From Timema cristinae (Eukaryota > Arthropoda > Insecta > Phasmatodea > Timematidae): DNA of 64,000 nt. Each line of letters starts with the position of its first letter. The first letter of the stretch is position 1. The notes beneath the pieces are model-generated. The model made no database searches. It was given only the letters and a program-made list of their open reading frames with translations, and was not told the DNA's origin. The stretch lies in the NCBI GenBank assembly GCA_039000515.1, contig JBCFYV010000012.1, forward strand, positions 26,863,412-26,927,411. The letters are read 5' to 3'. Positions 23,401-35,739 of the stretch are shown piece after piece. The translations under genes were made by a program, and so were the position numbers.

Positions 23401-23754
23401 AATGAAACTTTAATGCTGGTGAAGATGCGGTGGAAGCTTTCAGAAAATGCTCTAAACAAAGAGGTTATGGTAACACCATTTATTAAAAGGCCCAACTTCT
23501 GTGTCTACCATAGGACTTTTAGAAAACATTACTTAAGACCACGTAACATTGGTGCAGTTAAGACATAGCGTCAAATAACTCACTAATAAAAATAAATTTT
23601 AGAGTTTTTTATTTTTTTACAGAAATCATTCCACATAATTTTAAAGAGATGGAACCGAAAATAGCACGTGCAGATATAAATAATGCAGTACATATCGTTA
23701 AATTTTGTAAACAAATAATACATTCACTGAACGAGCAGTTCAAAAAATTATAAA
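23401..23754. other. Nothing firmly recognised
   Basis: The plus-strand frame here is a continuation of SINE-derived sequence. The CXC-family relic may extend upstream into this interval. Confidence 0.4.
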
Positions 23755-24039
23755 TTGAGACGGGAGGTTCGGGGATATTTTATTAGTGTTATCGATTTAA
23801 TTCCAGTCGAGGCTAGGTATAATTTTAATTGTTACAAATAATATTTAGAGAACTAAGTCCACGACAATTGCCACGCTTGGAAATCCATGCACTAAATACA
23901 GTTACATCTGCAATAAAGATATTCTTTAACTACTTTGAAAATAGTGATGATTGCCAATTTAAACTACAAGTTTTGATAGATACGGTACAAGGTGATGTTC
24001 CACATGTCAAAACTGTAAAAGCCGTTGTCAGCTATATTT

Positions 24040-25118
24040 GAGCCGTTTCACACAAGGCAACAATTGCCGATCTATTATCACTCTGTAGCAGAAAAATCAG
24101 TACCAAACCAACGAAAGTAGGTCATACGCTTATTTACTAATTACATTAGTTAAATATATAACAGGCACATCACCCATACCATGGTCAACAATTCATCGCT
24201 GTGAAAGAGGACATCCACATTTCACCAATGATATTCCGGAATTGATCACATGACACCTTGGCTCAGTGACAGACACGGTACTGAATGAGCTAAGGTGTCA
24301 AACGATATTCATGTTAATTACACAATAATTATTCTAACGTTCTTGGATTGGAATTGATGTCACCTGCAAGCCTTGATATAAAACAATTTACTCTCGGGGT
24401 TTAATAGTAATAATAGAAAAAAATAGTTATTATTGAAAAGGGCTTAGAGCTAATGGTAAAAACTTAACATAAATAAATTACTAGTAAGTATGTAATAAAT
24501 ATATACACATTGTATTAAAGAAGTAAGTTACAACAATATTAATATTAATAATAATTAATTTTTTCATTTTCTTATCATGTGAATATCTTACGTTTTGTAT
24601 CTTCTCGTCAAATCCCGGAACAAATCTCCTGATGATGTCTTCCCATTCAGCCCTCTCTACTATCCTGTTTAAATAATCATCCACTGGTGAATTACAAAAT
24701 GCTGGTCGTTGTTCCACTTCAGATATAAAATCATCGATGTTTAATAATCCTGGTGAACTCATATCAAGATCACTGCACAATATTTGACTATGCAATCAAG
24801 AACAAACTGACACCAGATAACCTTCTGTACCACGAAAAAAATTCAACGGGTGCTTGGAGTTGGCACCACCTGGGATACTGCCCAGCGATTGTTGCCCTGT
24901 GTGAGTTACGTACGCCATATTAACACACGTGAATAACCACAAGCACGTAGCTGTTCTGACGGGCAACTATTCCACAAATCGGCAATAGTGGGAAACTTAT
25001 GAGTGGCTGTTGACGGGGTAGGCAGCTCAGTTGCTTCGTGTGAAACCCTCAGTTTAACTCTATGTTAATTACATAGCGATAGCTGATGGGGGGGGATTTG
25101 CTTCTTGTGAAATGGCTC
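24040..25118 (-). mobile_element. PIF/Harbinger-like insertion inside the CXC-family relic
   Basis: Ends are inverted: GAGCCGTTTCACACAAGGCA at the left, GAGCCATTTCACAAGAAGCA on the complement at the right (about 16 of 20). A second, internal end-like motif, GGTTTCACACGAAGCAACTG, lies on the minus strand near 25050, so the right subterminal region carries a repeated motif. 'Cap-like' TTTCACAC-GAAGCAA ends and a MADF gene are typical of PIF/Harbinger elements. There is no DDE transposase, so it is non-autonomous or deleted. I could not define a clean 3-bp target duplication. Codon content on either side belongs to one gene relic, which supports insertion. Confidence 0.6.
24592..24795 (-). pseudogene. 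MADF-domain exon of Harbinger-type accessory protein
   Basis: About 68 residues on the minus strand ending at a consensus 5' splice site (CAAAAC|GTAAGA, GT at 24591-24590). The frame reads FISEVEQRPAFCNSPVDDYL followed by AEWEDIIRRFVPGFDE. This is the first half of a MADF fold: F-I-x-x-V-E-x-R-P-x-[LF]-W/C-[ND] at the start and W-x-x-I in the next helix. MADF (Myb/SANT-like) proteins bind DNA and accompany the transposase in PIF/Harbinger elements. The usual Trp after RPxL is replaced by Cys (AFCN). Translation may start at 24795 or at the inner Met at 24762. No later MADF exon was identified downstream. Confidence 0.6.
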
Positions 25119-26450
25119 TAGATATAAAACTGGTTAACATTATTGGGACAATATTATTAACACAATAAATACAAAATCCAGTTATTTGTTTTAAAAATAT
25201 TGTTCACGAAATTTCAAGTGAAAACTGGCATTGTGATGAAAAGGAAAATGAAACCGAAGAAAAATTAGAATAATTAAAAAGTATCTGAAATAATACGAGC
25301 GGACATTGGCATGCATGATTTATGATACTAGTTATTACCCTCATAGCAATGGATTTTTAGATGACATTGACAAACTAATCTCAGGAATCTTTAAACATGT
25401 TATTGGAAACCATTGTCGTTATAAAAAAAGAGTTATTTAAAAAATCTGCAGAAAAAAATTATCACTATTGCACATACTCTTAGTACATGCAGTTAAAATT
25501 AGATCCTTTCAGTCACCCTTACAACTTAGTATATCAGATCTTTTTTTAGTTGATTCAAAAACTATAATTAACAAGTAATCTAAATTAGGACTTTGCTTTT
25601 TTTTATAGTGATGTAAAAATATTAGTAACATAAATATTAATGGCAACACCAGAAGAAATTGAGCCTGGAGCATTTGCACAGTTTATTTTAATATAAATAC
25701 TATAAACGGTTATAGCACTTTCCACAATATGTTTGGGATTAAATGTATAACTCCTGATATTTCAGTATATTATTTGTCAGACAGTAAAATATGCTCAAAT
25801 ATATATCAATCAACCAATATTGAAAATAATATGTATCGTATATGTGGTACGGTTTGAAAAAATATATAAATTGCACAACTATCTTTTTTAGGATTTAAAT
25901 GTTCCTTTTACCAAGAAAAATGATAATGAAATACCATCTCCGTGTTGTGCTTTATGGATGACTGGAAATTTTAATGGATTGGAAAATATTCATTTTGATC
26001 GATCGAGATTAATATCTTTAATGTTCTTAATTGCTCCCCAAGTGACTACGACACTACATACACATCAATAAGTAAAAGAGTAAAAAAAATATAGTTTTAA
26101 AACCATATTTGAAGACTTTGACCAGCCTTTATATATGAAGGTTGTGTATAAAGTGCTTTCTGCTGAGCCAGATTTTTAGTGGAGTAATGTTCCATTTATT
26201 AATTACATTTTTAGAAAGCATAGAATTTTTGATGGCAGGTGAGGCCTGAGAGAGATATTGAGTGAATTTTTTGCACCAAAACCTGTTGAGTACATTTTAA
26301 TGGGAAGTTTTTATTATCGTGCCATTCGAGGGCACTTATTAGTACAGTACAATTATCTTACTGATGAATAAATTCATTACGTGGATGAAACATTTAGGAC
26401 TTTCCATGACATATTGGCCAAACTAAAGAAGTAAGACTTAAGATAGCTGT

Positions 26451-26845
26451 CATATTAAAAAATTAGAATTTAAAAAAATTGAAAAAGAATTTGACCAATT
26501 TTTGAGATATGGGTACAATTTTGGTAAGTAATTAATAAATTCAATTATAAATAGTGTTTTGGCCTGTATAAAAATATAATATTTATTTTTAATTTCAGAT
26601 AATTCTATACAGCGTGTTATGAAATGAGAAAAAATATAACACTAAAAGAATTAATATTTAAGTTATAATAAGGATTAAATTGTAAATAAAATTAGTAAAA
26701 ATATAAATATTGTGTAAAATATAGTTGAATAAGACATTTTATGTATTTCGATTTAACTTGAATGATTAATTCAATACTAATATTAAATAGCAGTAAAGTT
26801 AATTTTGCCCCATCTAACTCCCTTTTATAACACTCTACTATGTCT
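26451..26845. other. AT-rich spacer between gene relic and trinucleotide array
   Basis: Possible further decayed codons of the CXC-family relic to about 26520; otherwise nothing recognised. Confidence 0.4.
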
Positions 26846-28944
26846 ACAACTACTACTACTACTACTACTACTACTGCTACTACTACCACTACCACCACCA
26901 CTATTACTACTACTACACTACCACTACCACCACCACCACCACTATTACTACTACTGCTACTACTACTACCACTACCACTACCACCACCACTATTATTACT
27001 ACTACTACTACTACTACTACTACTAATACTACTACCACCACTATTACTACTACTAACACTACTACTACCACCACCACTATTACTACTACTGCTACCACTA
27101 CCACTACCACCACCACTATTACTACTACTGCTACTACCACTACCACCACCACTATTATTACTACTACTACTACTACTACTACCACTACCAATACCACCAC
27201 CACTATTATTACTACTACTACTACTACTACCACTACCACTACCACCACCACTATTACTACTACTGCTACCACTACTACTACCACCACCACTATTACTACT
27301 ACTGCTACTACTACTACCACTACCACTACCACCACCACTATTACTACTACTACCACTACCACTACTACCACCACTATTACTACTACTGCTACCACTACCA
27401 CTACACCACCACACTATTACTACTACTTACTACCTACATCACCACCACTATTACTACTACTGCTACCACTACCTACCAACCACCACTATTACTACTACTA
27501 CTACTAACTAACTACTACTACACACCACTATTACACATACTACTACCACCACTACTACTACACTACACACTACTAACTACTACTCAATACACTACCACCA
27601 CCACTATTACTACTACTACTACTACTACTTACTACTACGCTACTACTACCATACTCCACCACTATTATACTACTATACTACTACTACTACACCACTATAC
27701 TACTACCACCACCACTATTATATACTACTCTACTACTACTACCACCACCACTATACCACTATACTACTACTACTACCACTACACTTTACCCCACCACTAT
27801 TACTACTACTGCTTACTCCCTACCTACCACCACTATTATACTACTACTACTACTACCACCACACTACACCACCACTATTACTACTACTCTACCACCACTA
27901 CACACTACACATACTACTACGCACTACTACCACCACCACTATTACTACTACTATACCACTACTACTACTACCACCACTATTACTACTACTACTACCACCA
28001 CTATTACTACTACTACACTACTACACACTACCACTACCACCACCACTATTACTACTACTGCTACTAACTACCACCACCACTATTACTACACTACTACACA
28101 CTATACTACTACTACTACTACCACTAACCACTACCACCACCACTATTACTACTACTGCTACTACTACCACTACCACTATACACCACTATACTACTACTAC
28201 TACTACTACTACACTACCACTACAACCACTTACCACTACTCTATACACTACCTACCACCACACTATTACTACTACTGCTACTACTACATACTACATACCA
28301 TACTATACTACTACCACACTACTATACATACTACTACACCACATACTTACTACATACTACTACTACTACCACCACCACTATTACTACTACTGCTACCACT
28401 ACCACTACCACTATTACTACTACTGCTACCACTACCACTACCACCACCACTATTACTACTACTGCTACTACTACTACCACTACCACTACCACCACCACTA
28501 TTACTACTACTACTACCACCACTATTACTACTACTAACACTACTACTACTACTACCACTACCACTACCACCACCACTATTACTACTACTGCTACCACTAC
28601 CACTACCACCACCACTATTACTACTACTGCTACTACTACTACCACTACCACTACCACCACCACTATTACTACTACTACCACTACCACTACCACCACCACT
28701 ATTACTACTACTGCTACCACTACCACTACCACCACCACTATTATTACTACTACTACTACTACTACCACTACCACTACCACCACCACTATTACTACTACTG
28801 CTACCACTACCACTACCACCACCACTATTACTACTACTGCTACTACTACCACTACCACTACCACCACCACTATTACTACTACTACTACTACTACTACTAC
28901 TACCACTACCACTACCACTACCACCACCACTATTACTACTACTG

Positions 28945-28975
<31 letters not shown>

Positions 28976-29053
28976 CACTACTACCATTACCTCCACCACT
29001 ATTACTACTACTGCTACTACTACCACTACTACCACTACCACCACCACTATTAT

Positions 29054-29086
<33 letters not shown>

Positions 29087-29166
29087 CACTACCACTACCA
29101 CCACCACTATTACTACTACTACTACCACTACCACTACCACTACCACCACCACTATTACTACTACTG

Positions 29167-29208
<42 letters not shown>

Positions 29209-29209
29209 T

Positions 29210-29259
<50 letters not shown>

Positions 29260-29297
29260 TTACTACTACTAACACTACTACTACTACCACCACCACA

Positions 29298-29333
<36 letters not shown>

Positions 29334-29420
29334 ATACTACTACAACTGCTACTACCACTACTTCCATTACTATCACTAATACTACTACTACACTCAGTAG
29401 TAGTAGTAATAATAGTGGTA
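26846..29420. repeat. 2.6-kb (ACT/ACC/CCA)n trinucleotide array with ~36-42-bp units
   Basis: Nearly pure trinucleotide tract. The recurrent unit is a run of ACC/ACT, then CACCACCACTATTACTACTA-CTGCTA, repeated dozens of times with variable length. In 26.85-27.40 and 28.34-29.30 kb the 3-base phase is kept over hundreds of bases, giving long spurious frames (poly-Leu/Pro on plus, poly-Val or Ser/Gly on minus). Between 27.40 and 28.34 kb the phase breaks repeatedly (ACTATACTACTA, CTACCTACCAACC). It ends at 29384-29410 with an abrupt flip to AGT repeats. I call no gene here. Confidence 0.95.
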
Positions 29421-29689
29421 TATTTTGGGTTTTAATACATCCATTTCATTATTTCAATATGTTAAAATTTCATTTGCATGAAAAGATCTATAATTTTTTG
29501 ATGAGATATTGAACATCGCCATGAAATGACTATTTTGCTTCATTAAACTAAAAACTGGTACCCTTCCTTTCACTGGGGACCCTCCAGTTTTCCGAAGAGC
29601 AAGGAGTGTTCTTAAACATGTCTACAAGTTTTCTTTAACTTCACAATTAGTTCTTTTTTCAAACTTAATTTTACTTTACTATAACTACA
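29421..29689. other. Nothing recognised
   Basis: AT-rich sequence after the array. Confidence 0.4.
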
Positions 29690-31110
29690 CAACAGAGCTG
29701 AAGATGTGGCTTGAAGTGGAAATCAAAAGTATGCTTTTTGGTGAAACTATGTTGTGGTGAAAACCTTATAACCAAGTTGATGATAGCTGTTTTTTATGAC
29801 AAAAATATCTATGTTGCCAAAAAGAAAAAATCTAGCACGGTTTGAAATATTCTAACATATTATATTAAAAGAGGCTTGCTCCACATAGTGAAAACCTGCT
29901 GGTAGCAGTTCCTCCAGATTCAAGGGATGAATGAACCAGTTATGAAGATTGTGCTGATGAATGTGTTACTGAAACTTTACTGAAACATTCACTTCTAGGG
30001 ATTTCCACTACCAGCTAGGAACTGATCACAATCTATATTTAATTTAGAAAGAAGATTTTAATGAGATAGCTTGTGACCTAAGGCTAGCCTAATATCAATC
30101 TGAACTTGCTGATTTCCGAATATAAAATGTAAATTACTTGAAGCATAAACTAAAATAATATTGTATCAACAACACAACGAAGTGTATTCTAAGTATTTCA
30201 CTATGGAGAACAGTATGGGAATGATTTTAATGGTCATAGGAAAGATTTAGGCATTTAACAAAGGCTTAATGAATGACACAGATTTATTGAAGCGTCAAAA
30301 TTAAATTTGAAAGCAGTTCTGTTGCATAATGTAAATACATATTTATCAGTTCCTCTAATTCATGCCACTGACTTAACAAAAATGTATGAAAGTATATCAA
30401 AGATTCTGAATGCACTATAGTACCAGGACTACTCGCGGCATTTTTGTGGTGATCTTAAGCTTATTGGAATACTTACAGGTTTTCAGGGAGGTTTTGCCAA
30501 ATATTGTTGCTTTACATGTTTTGGGGGGAAATAAGGCAACAGCAAAGCATTATATTGTGCAACAATAGGAAAAAAATAAGTGTTTTTTTAACTGAAAGAA
30601 TTAATGTAGTAAGTGTGTTCTTCTGGTTGGACAAAAACAAAATGATTTTCCACCTTTACATCTAAGGCTTGGATTAGTGAAGACATTTTTTAAGTCCTTA
30701 GATCCTTAGATACAAAAGTAAGTGGATTCACCTACATCGCAGAATTTTTTCACAATATAACAGATGCTAAACTGAAATAAAGAAATTCCACTGGGCCCTT
30801 ATAACTCTGAAAAGTATGTATTTTTGACAAAGTTGCTGGTTACCAAACTAGCTGCTTTGCTTTCCTTTAAAGCAGTTGTGGATGGATTCCTTTGAGACAG
30901 GAAAGAATACAATCATGAATCTCTTGTGTCAACTTTACTACAATGCTATAAATATCTGGAGTGTCAAATATTTTTGAAACTTCATTTTCTACCTTCACAT
31001 TTGATTTTTTTTTTTCACCCGATAATTTGTCACCTATGATTGAAGAGCAAGGGGAACGCTTTTATCGGGACATATCCATGAATAAAAAGAGTTATCAAGG
31101 TCTCTGAAAT
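29690..31110 (+). pseudogene. Relic of a second multicopy insect gene family (GERFHQDI type)
   Basis: Heavily broken plus-strand frames carry blocks in the order I recall for a family abundant in arthropod and cnidarian genomes. These are: KEDFNEIACDLRLA (about 30.05 kb); ASKLNLKAVLLHN (about 30.29-30.33); MYESISKILNAL-x-YQDY (about 30.38); FCGDLKLIGILTGFQGGFAK followed by YCCFTCF (about 30.44-30.52); ADAKLK-like TDAKLK (about 30.77); AVVDGFL (about 30.87); and EEQGERFYRDIS (about 31.05), the counterpart of SDEHGERFHQDI. Stops or frameshifts fall between nearly all blocks. The family is probably mobile or spread by mobile elements, but its function is not known to me. No TIRs were identified here. 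Confidence 0.6.
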
Positions 31111-32079
31111 ACTGCCATCATGGGATATAGCTGTTATAATTTTTTAAAGGGAATACAAAAATAAAAACATACTATTAGAACAAATAATCATAGTAATCAT
31201 TTTAATTATATAGAATACATATACTACCTGTACGATAATATAAATTAAGATAACTAGTATTTTAACATAAAAAAACTTCCTGTTGAATATCGTATATTAA
31301 ATAAATAAAGTCTATGGTACTAAAAATTGGTAATCATTGAAGTTTTTAAATGTTATTATTTATTTTTAACACTAGACACAGAAATATGGTTGGCATTGTT
31401 GAGCTATGCACAATAATCTCCTTTAGAATCAAACACTTATTTCCTTTAGGTATGAACAAAAATTGATCATAATAGATATTTGATTAAATTTACACTAAGT
31501 GTTTTCTTTCTTTTAATACACTATACACAAATGCTCATATTTTTTTAAATTGCATTACAATGCACCCAAACACTCACAAAATAAAATAAATACAAAACAT
31601 ATGTAGGCATTCTTTATTTTAATACCATTTATCAATCGCTAGGAATATTATTTTTGGACTTTATTTTTGTATAATAGTAATTTTCTATTTATTTCTGGGC
31701 AGTAATTTTTTACTACAAAGCCTATCGTACGTATAGGTCTACTAATACATAAATACAGTTTCAAGCATTGTCAGAATAAAATAAAATAACGAGTTTCTTT
31801 GCGGTCTAGATTTCAACCCTAACTTCCATAATAACTTTCGAATCTTCAAAACTTTTAAATAAGAAGAAACTTTGATCCATTGTGAATAAATATGACATAT
31901 ATCAACATAATATTATTTTATAACAAATACTTAACAGTATTTTAACACCAACTAGTGATTAAATGAGATATAAAACGTAAACATTGATACATTCAGAAAT
32001 TTCAGCATTAAAAAAAATAGTGGTACTTGTTTACTTTCTCTAATCCTTTCTCTATCCACCTTTACTTAGTAGAGCTACA
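31111..32079. other. Nothing recognised
   Basis: Very AT-rich; no coding frame or repeat match found. Confidence 0.5.
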
Positions 32080-32400
32080 GGCTTCGTGGTATAGTGGTAT
32101 GTGCACCTGACTAAGAACCTAGTGGTATCGGGTTCGATTCCCGGCTAGTACCATAGGGAATTTTCCTTAAAGGGAACTACCCCAATGGTCACCAGAGTTT
32201 GATTAGTTAGGTATAAGTTACGTGTAAGCATTTTCCACTGGCTCCATACCCTGATACTCGCCATCAATATCCCCTCATCTAATCGGGACATCAAAAGAGC
32301 CTCCATGGAAAGGATATAAGATATTATATGCTGGCATCTCCTGGGAAACGGTATATTATTAGGCCTACCAGCTAATCTTCCCACAAACGGTCCTACGAGT
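32080..32400 (+). repeat. tRNA-derived SINE, type C
   Basis: Head GGCTTCGTGGTATAGTGGTA contains a box A, and TATCGGGTTCGATTCCCGGC contains box B with a paired T-arm. The acceptor arms do not pair and the anticodon stem cannot form, so this is not a functional tRNA. The body to about 32400 (CCAGAGTTTGATTAGTTAGG onwards) does not match the type A/B/D body, so it is a separate family. Box B differs from the other SINEs here by a perfect GGGTTCGATTCCC. Confidence 0.7.
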
Positions 32401-32464
32401 TATGTAACCCAGGAACGCATATATCTTCTGTTCTTTATTTCATTGGGATTTTTATTTGGGTTAA

Positions 32465-32540
32465 GTCAGAATAATTTAGGTTAAGATAGGTTAGGTTAAG
32501 TTAGTTTAGGTTGGTAGGCTAGGTTTGGTTAGATATTCTT
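32465..32540 (+). repeat. Degenerate TTAGG-type repeats
   Basis: About seven interrupted GGTTAGGTTAAG / TTAGGTT motifs resembling the insect telomere unit. Short and impure; such tracts are common inside insect repeats. Confidence 0.5.
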
Positions 32541-32629
32541 CGTAAAGGTCACAAGGCTGCCTACGTTTCTTTCGATAGTTTTCCACCTTTAAATATATTT
32601 ACTAAAATACTGTATAGATAATAAGAACT

Positions 32630-32680
32630 ATATGGCGTATAACCCAAATCGGTAGTAAGAAGCTATGCTTAAAAATTTAA
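32630..32680 (+). repeat. SINE 3' tail fragment
   Basis: GGCGTATAACCCAAATCGGT followed by AGTAAGAAGCTATGCTTA matches the shared SINE tail; no head or body. Confidence 0.6.
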
Positions 32681-34757
32681 AAAAATATTTATAGTGTCTA
32701 GAAGCAAACCCGGGTAAAACAACATGCCTATACTATATTCCTTGTACCCCACCCAGTCCATGCACTCAACTGATACAAATTCACTTAAGAGATTATTTAA
32801 AAACTAAATCGGTGTTATGTGACAGCAAAAAAAAACCTTTTTTTCGGCTTCAACTTGAGCATCGAACACATTACTAATTTCTAGATGTATTGTTATCGTG
32901 ACATTCGGCTAACGTTAGAAATGTTCTTGCCAAGCTGTGACCAACATTTATTTCTGTTCTCCTACTCTTGGAGGCAGCAGATTAACTGATATTCTAGTCA
33001 AAGTGGAAGGTCTCCCTTTAACCCCCATTGGATGCAGATGATCATGGAGAAGGTTCAGTGATGGGAGGCTCTAAGTCAAGACCATGCTTTGAGATTAATA
33101 AATGGCTCGAGGGCAGAGGGGGGAAGCTAATGAGGGGATTTTGACCATAATCCTGCAGGGTTGCCTGGGAATTACTGCCGGCAATTTCAACGATCCAACT
33201 TCTAGCACCTTAAGACCAGGAAAGGTTGCTAACAGCCATATCAGGAGTAGAGTTAACCTTTTTGAGAAAAATATCTTAATTATCCATTGATTTTAAACGA
33301 CTTTTAATCTTGTTTCGAGATTCGGTAAAATGTTTGTTAAAAAAATAATTACTTTAAACAAATAAAAAAATAATTTTAGAATTAAATCTAACAAAGTTTC
33401 CTGTCTCTATCTATATCTGTGAGATTTTACTATACGTTTGACTGAATATGAACGGTCGTACTAATTTATATTCCAACAAGATACGTTAGTATTATATTTA
33501 TTGCTCACATATCATATACATAAAGACTTATTTGACTTGATCAATTCATTTATTGACTGGCTGACTGAAGGCTAAAAATTATAAGAAATTTAAAGATCGT
33601 GTCTTAATTTTGTAAGTACACAACCCACTTGCAATAGTAAAGATCAGAAATACTACATTTTAAATAAATATATATTAGAATTATAGAAAAGTTATATTTT
33701 TTGTCTTTGAGATGTGTAATTGTCCTTTAAAAAAATACCAAATTACATTTAGAAAAAGTATTTATTATGTTATAGAATACTCTAAAAACAAATGTACTAA
33801 ACCAATTTATTCACAAATATTCATTAAAATCTATAAAAAGTAATACAAAAATTAACTTTGCTATTTTATTGAAATGAGTAAGCTTATTAATTATTATAAT
33901 AATAAGGTCTACCCTAATTATTATTATAATATGTTAGGAAGCCTTGAAGTAGTAGAGTGAAAAGGGAGAACAAACATTAGATAGTTTATGTGACGTCATA
34001 ATAGGGAAAGTGGTATTTATACAATTGCGACTATATTGTAATATGTAACAAAAATTATGTATATTATCATAAATAGGCAATATGTTATATATTAAATTTT
34101 CTAGAAAATTTAATTGGTTAAATATTGTAAACTTTAAAAGGGATAAATATAATAAGATTACAACTTAGGTCACTACAATATAGTGAAATGTTACTGGCAT
34201 AGTAATGAAATAATTATATATGAGGATGAGAACTCTTGTTTAATTACCTCTCTTCCGTGGTAGTGGCTGGATTCTAAATTCAAAATTATGTTACAAAATA
34301 ACCTATTTGCATAAACGCTAATTTATTATAAAAAATGAAACTATGTCTTCTGACATACTTGATAAGTAATTAGTTATTTAAATAAACAATGACATTTAAA
34401 AATTATTAAAATTACTATTTGTAATTATATTACAATTCTATATAATTATAGAATCTTACCGATAGCTAAGTGTTAAAAATTAGGTATTTATTAGTATTCA
34501 ATAACGTGCATCATTTACAATGTGGAATGAATGATTTCAGTTCGCCTTCAGTGTTTATTTGAGGTGGTTTTTATAAGATAGTCTCCCCCCACACTCCCTT
34601 CACGAACATGCGCGTAATTTCATCTAAGCTATACCTTCCCTTTTAATGTAACTAGCCTTGGCAGCTAATGAGATGCGGTGCAAACAAAATAGTAGTTTAG
34701 ATACTAATGTACGTAATGTTTCTTGTATTCCTTTGTGTGTATATATATTTGTAAGAT
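32681..34757. other. No gene supported
   Basis: Mostly AT-rich. A GC-richer patch at 33000-33250 contains a 62-residue plus frame (33102-33290) with no recognisable motif. Confidence 0.4.
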
Positions 34758-35133
34758 ATGTTTGAGTACAATAACAATTGCGACGTCGGTAGTTCCAAAG
34801 AAATGAACATATTTGCTGCGGAAAGGATTGTGTTGTCTCGTCTGGGACAAGCACTGATGGGTTGTTTTAACTTATTACCATCACTAAGTGAACGTTATGT
34901 GGAAGAGTCTGGCGGCGTCACAATGTGTACTTTACAAGTCAAGAGAAGATCATTGCTTTTCTTATCTTATAGTAGTGCGAGGTGAGGGATGGCACTTGAG
35001 AGTCCCCGTTTCCCTCAATCTCTTCCATCTCAAGCAGCAACTAGACAAAACTGGTTCATTCACTTTTATAGTTAGGTCACGTCAACTGCTCACTGGTGTT
35101 AGTAGTTGTTGTGTGAATTTAAACCTCAAATAA
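34758..35133 (+). other. Unrecognised open segment, possible exon
   Basis: Two overlapping plus-strand frames (34758-34985 and 34888-35133) in a GC-richer patch. The first frame ends next to a GCGAG|GTGAGG string that could be a 5' splice site. No protein family recognised and no upstream acceptor clearly visible. Weak candidate only. Confidence 0.2.
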
Positions 35134-35739
35134 AATCTAAAATTAATGAATTGGGTCTGTCTCCTTTAACCTGTAGGTAGTGGATGTCATATTATATTTC
35201 AGAGCACAAAACAGTCTATATAAAAGCTTTCCCAGAAAGATTGATAATCCTCAAAATTAAGTAGGTAAAAAACGACCCCATTACATGAACCGTGCTGCCC
35301 ACCCCATTGAATATAATAAACACCTTTTGTTTAGTTTCGAACTTATATATTTACTTGTGTTGACATGTATAAATATGTGGACATGTGAACTAGAGGTCAA
35401 GTTTGTTGATTCTGATTATTTTGGTGACAGGGATCATGAAATTCGAAAACCAGTTAATTGTATTTTATTCTCCCTTTAAAAATATGGATACATTTCTTCT
35501 CAATTATAATATTCTCACTCCTATCTCAATTATATAAATATGTGAGTAGCCTGAACGTGTAGTAAATGGGATAGAACCATTTTGTATTTTATATATGTAT
35601 ACATAATACGTAAATATAATTATATATTAATGTTCTTCTGTGAATTAGGTGACCTTTATTAAGAAATTTTAATCATTTTAAACTAATTTTAAAATATTAG
35701 TTTTGTGATATTGGTAGTGAAATTATATTTTTTTCTTTT
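35134..35739. other. Nothing recognised
   Basis: AT-rich. GTAGCCTGAACGTGTAGTAA at 35546 may be a SINE tail scrap. Confidence 0.35.

Larger units (their letters stand above)
23755..26450 (+). pseudogene. CXC-family multicopy gene relic, copy 1 (N-terminal to middle part)
   Basis: A decayed plus-strand gene of the very large insect/cnidarian multicopy family often labelled 'tesmin/TSO1-like CXC domain-containing'. Blocks in family order: VIDLIPVEARYNFNCY (about 23.80 kb); FNYFENSDDCQFKLQVLIDT (from about 23.93); after the Harbinger-like insertion, YDTSYYPHSNGFLDDIDKLI (about 25.33); NGYSTFHNMFGIKCITPD (about 25.71-25.76); NFNGLENIHFDRSRLISLMF (about 25.97); PSDYDTTYTS (about 26.04); FDQPLYMKVVYKVL (about 26.12); LREILSEFFAPKPVEY with YYRAIRGHLLVQY (about 26.25-26.35). 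Many frameshifts and stops. The C-terminal PIN-like and CXC regions are absent; the ACT array begins 0.4 kb downstream. Family recalled from motif memory, not searched. Confidence 0.7.

Noticed and set aside
23236..23568. 110-residue plus-strand frame
   Set aside because: Its first half is the antisense of SINE B ([13 protein letters not shown] is a SINE signature).
26692..29300. Very long frames of poly-Val, poly-Leu/Pro or Ser/Gly repeats on both strands
   Set aside because: All are readings of a pure trinucleotide array, open in several frames at once, with no other protein features.
32080..32153. Functional tRNA gene
   Set aside because: Box A and B are fine but the acceptor arm and anticodon stem do not pair; it fits a SINE head.
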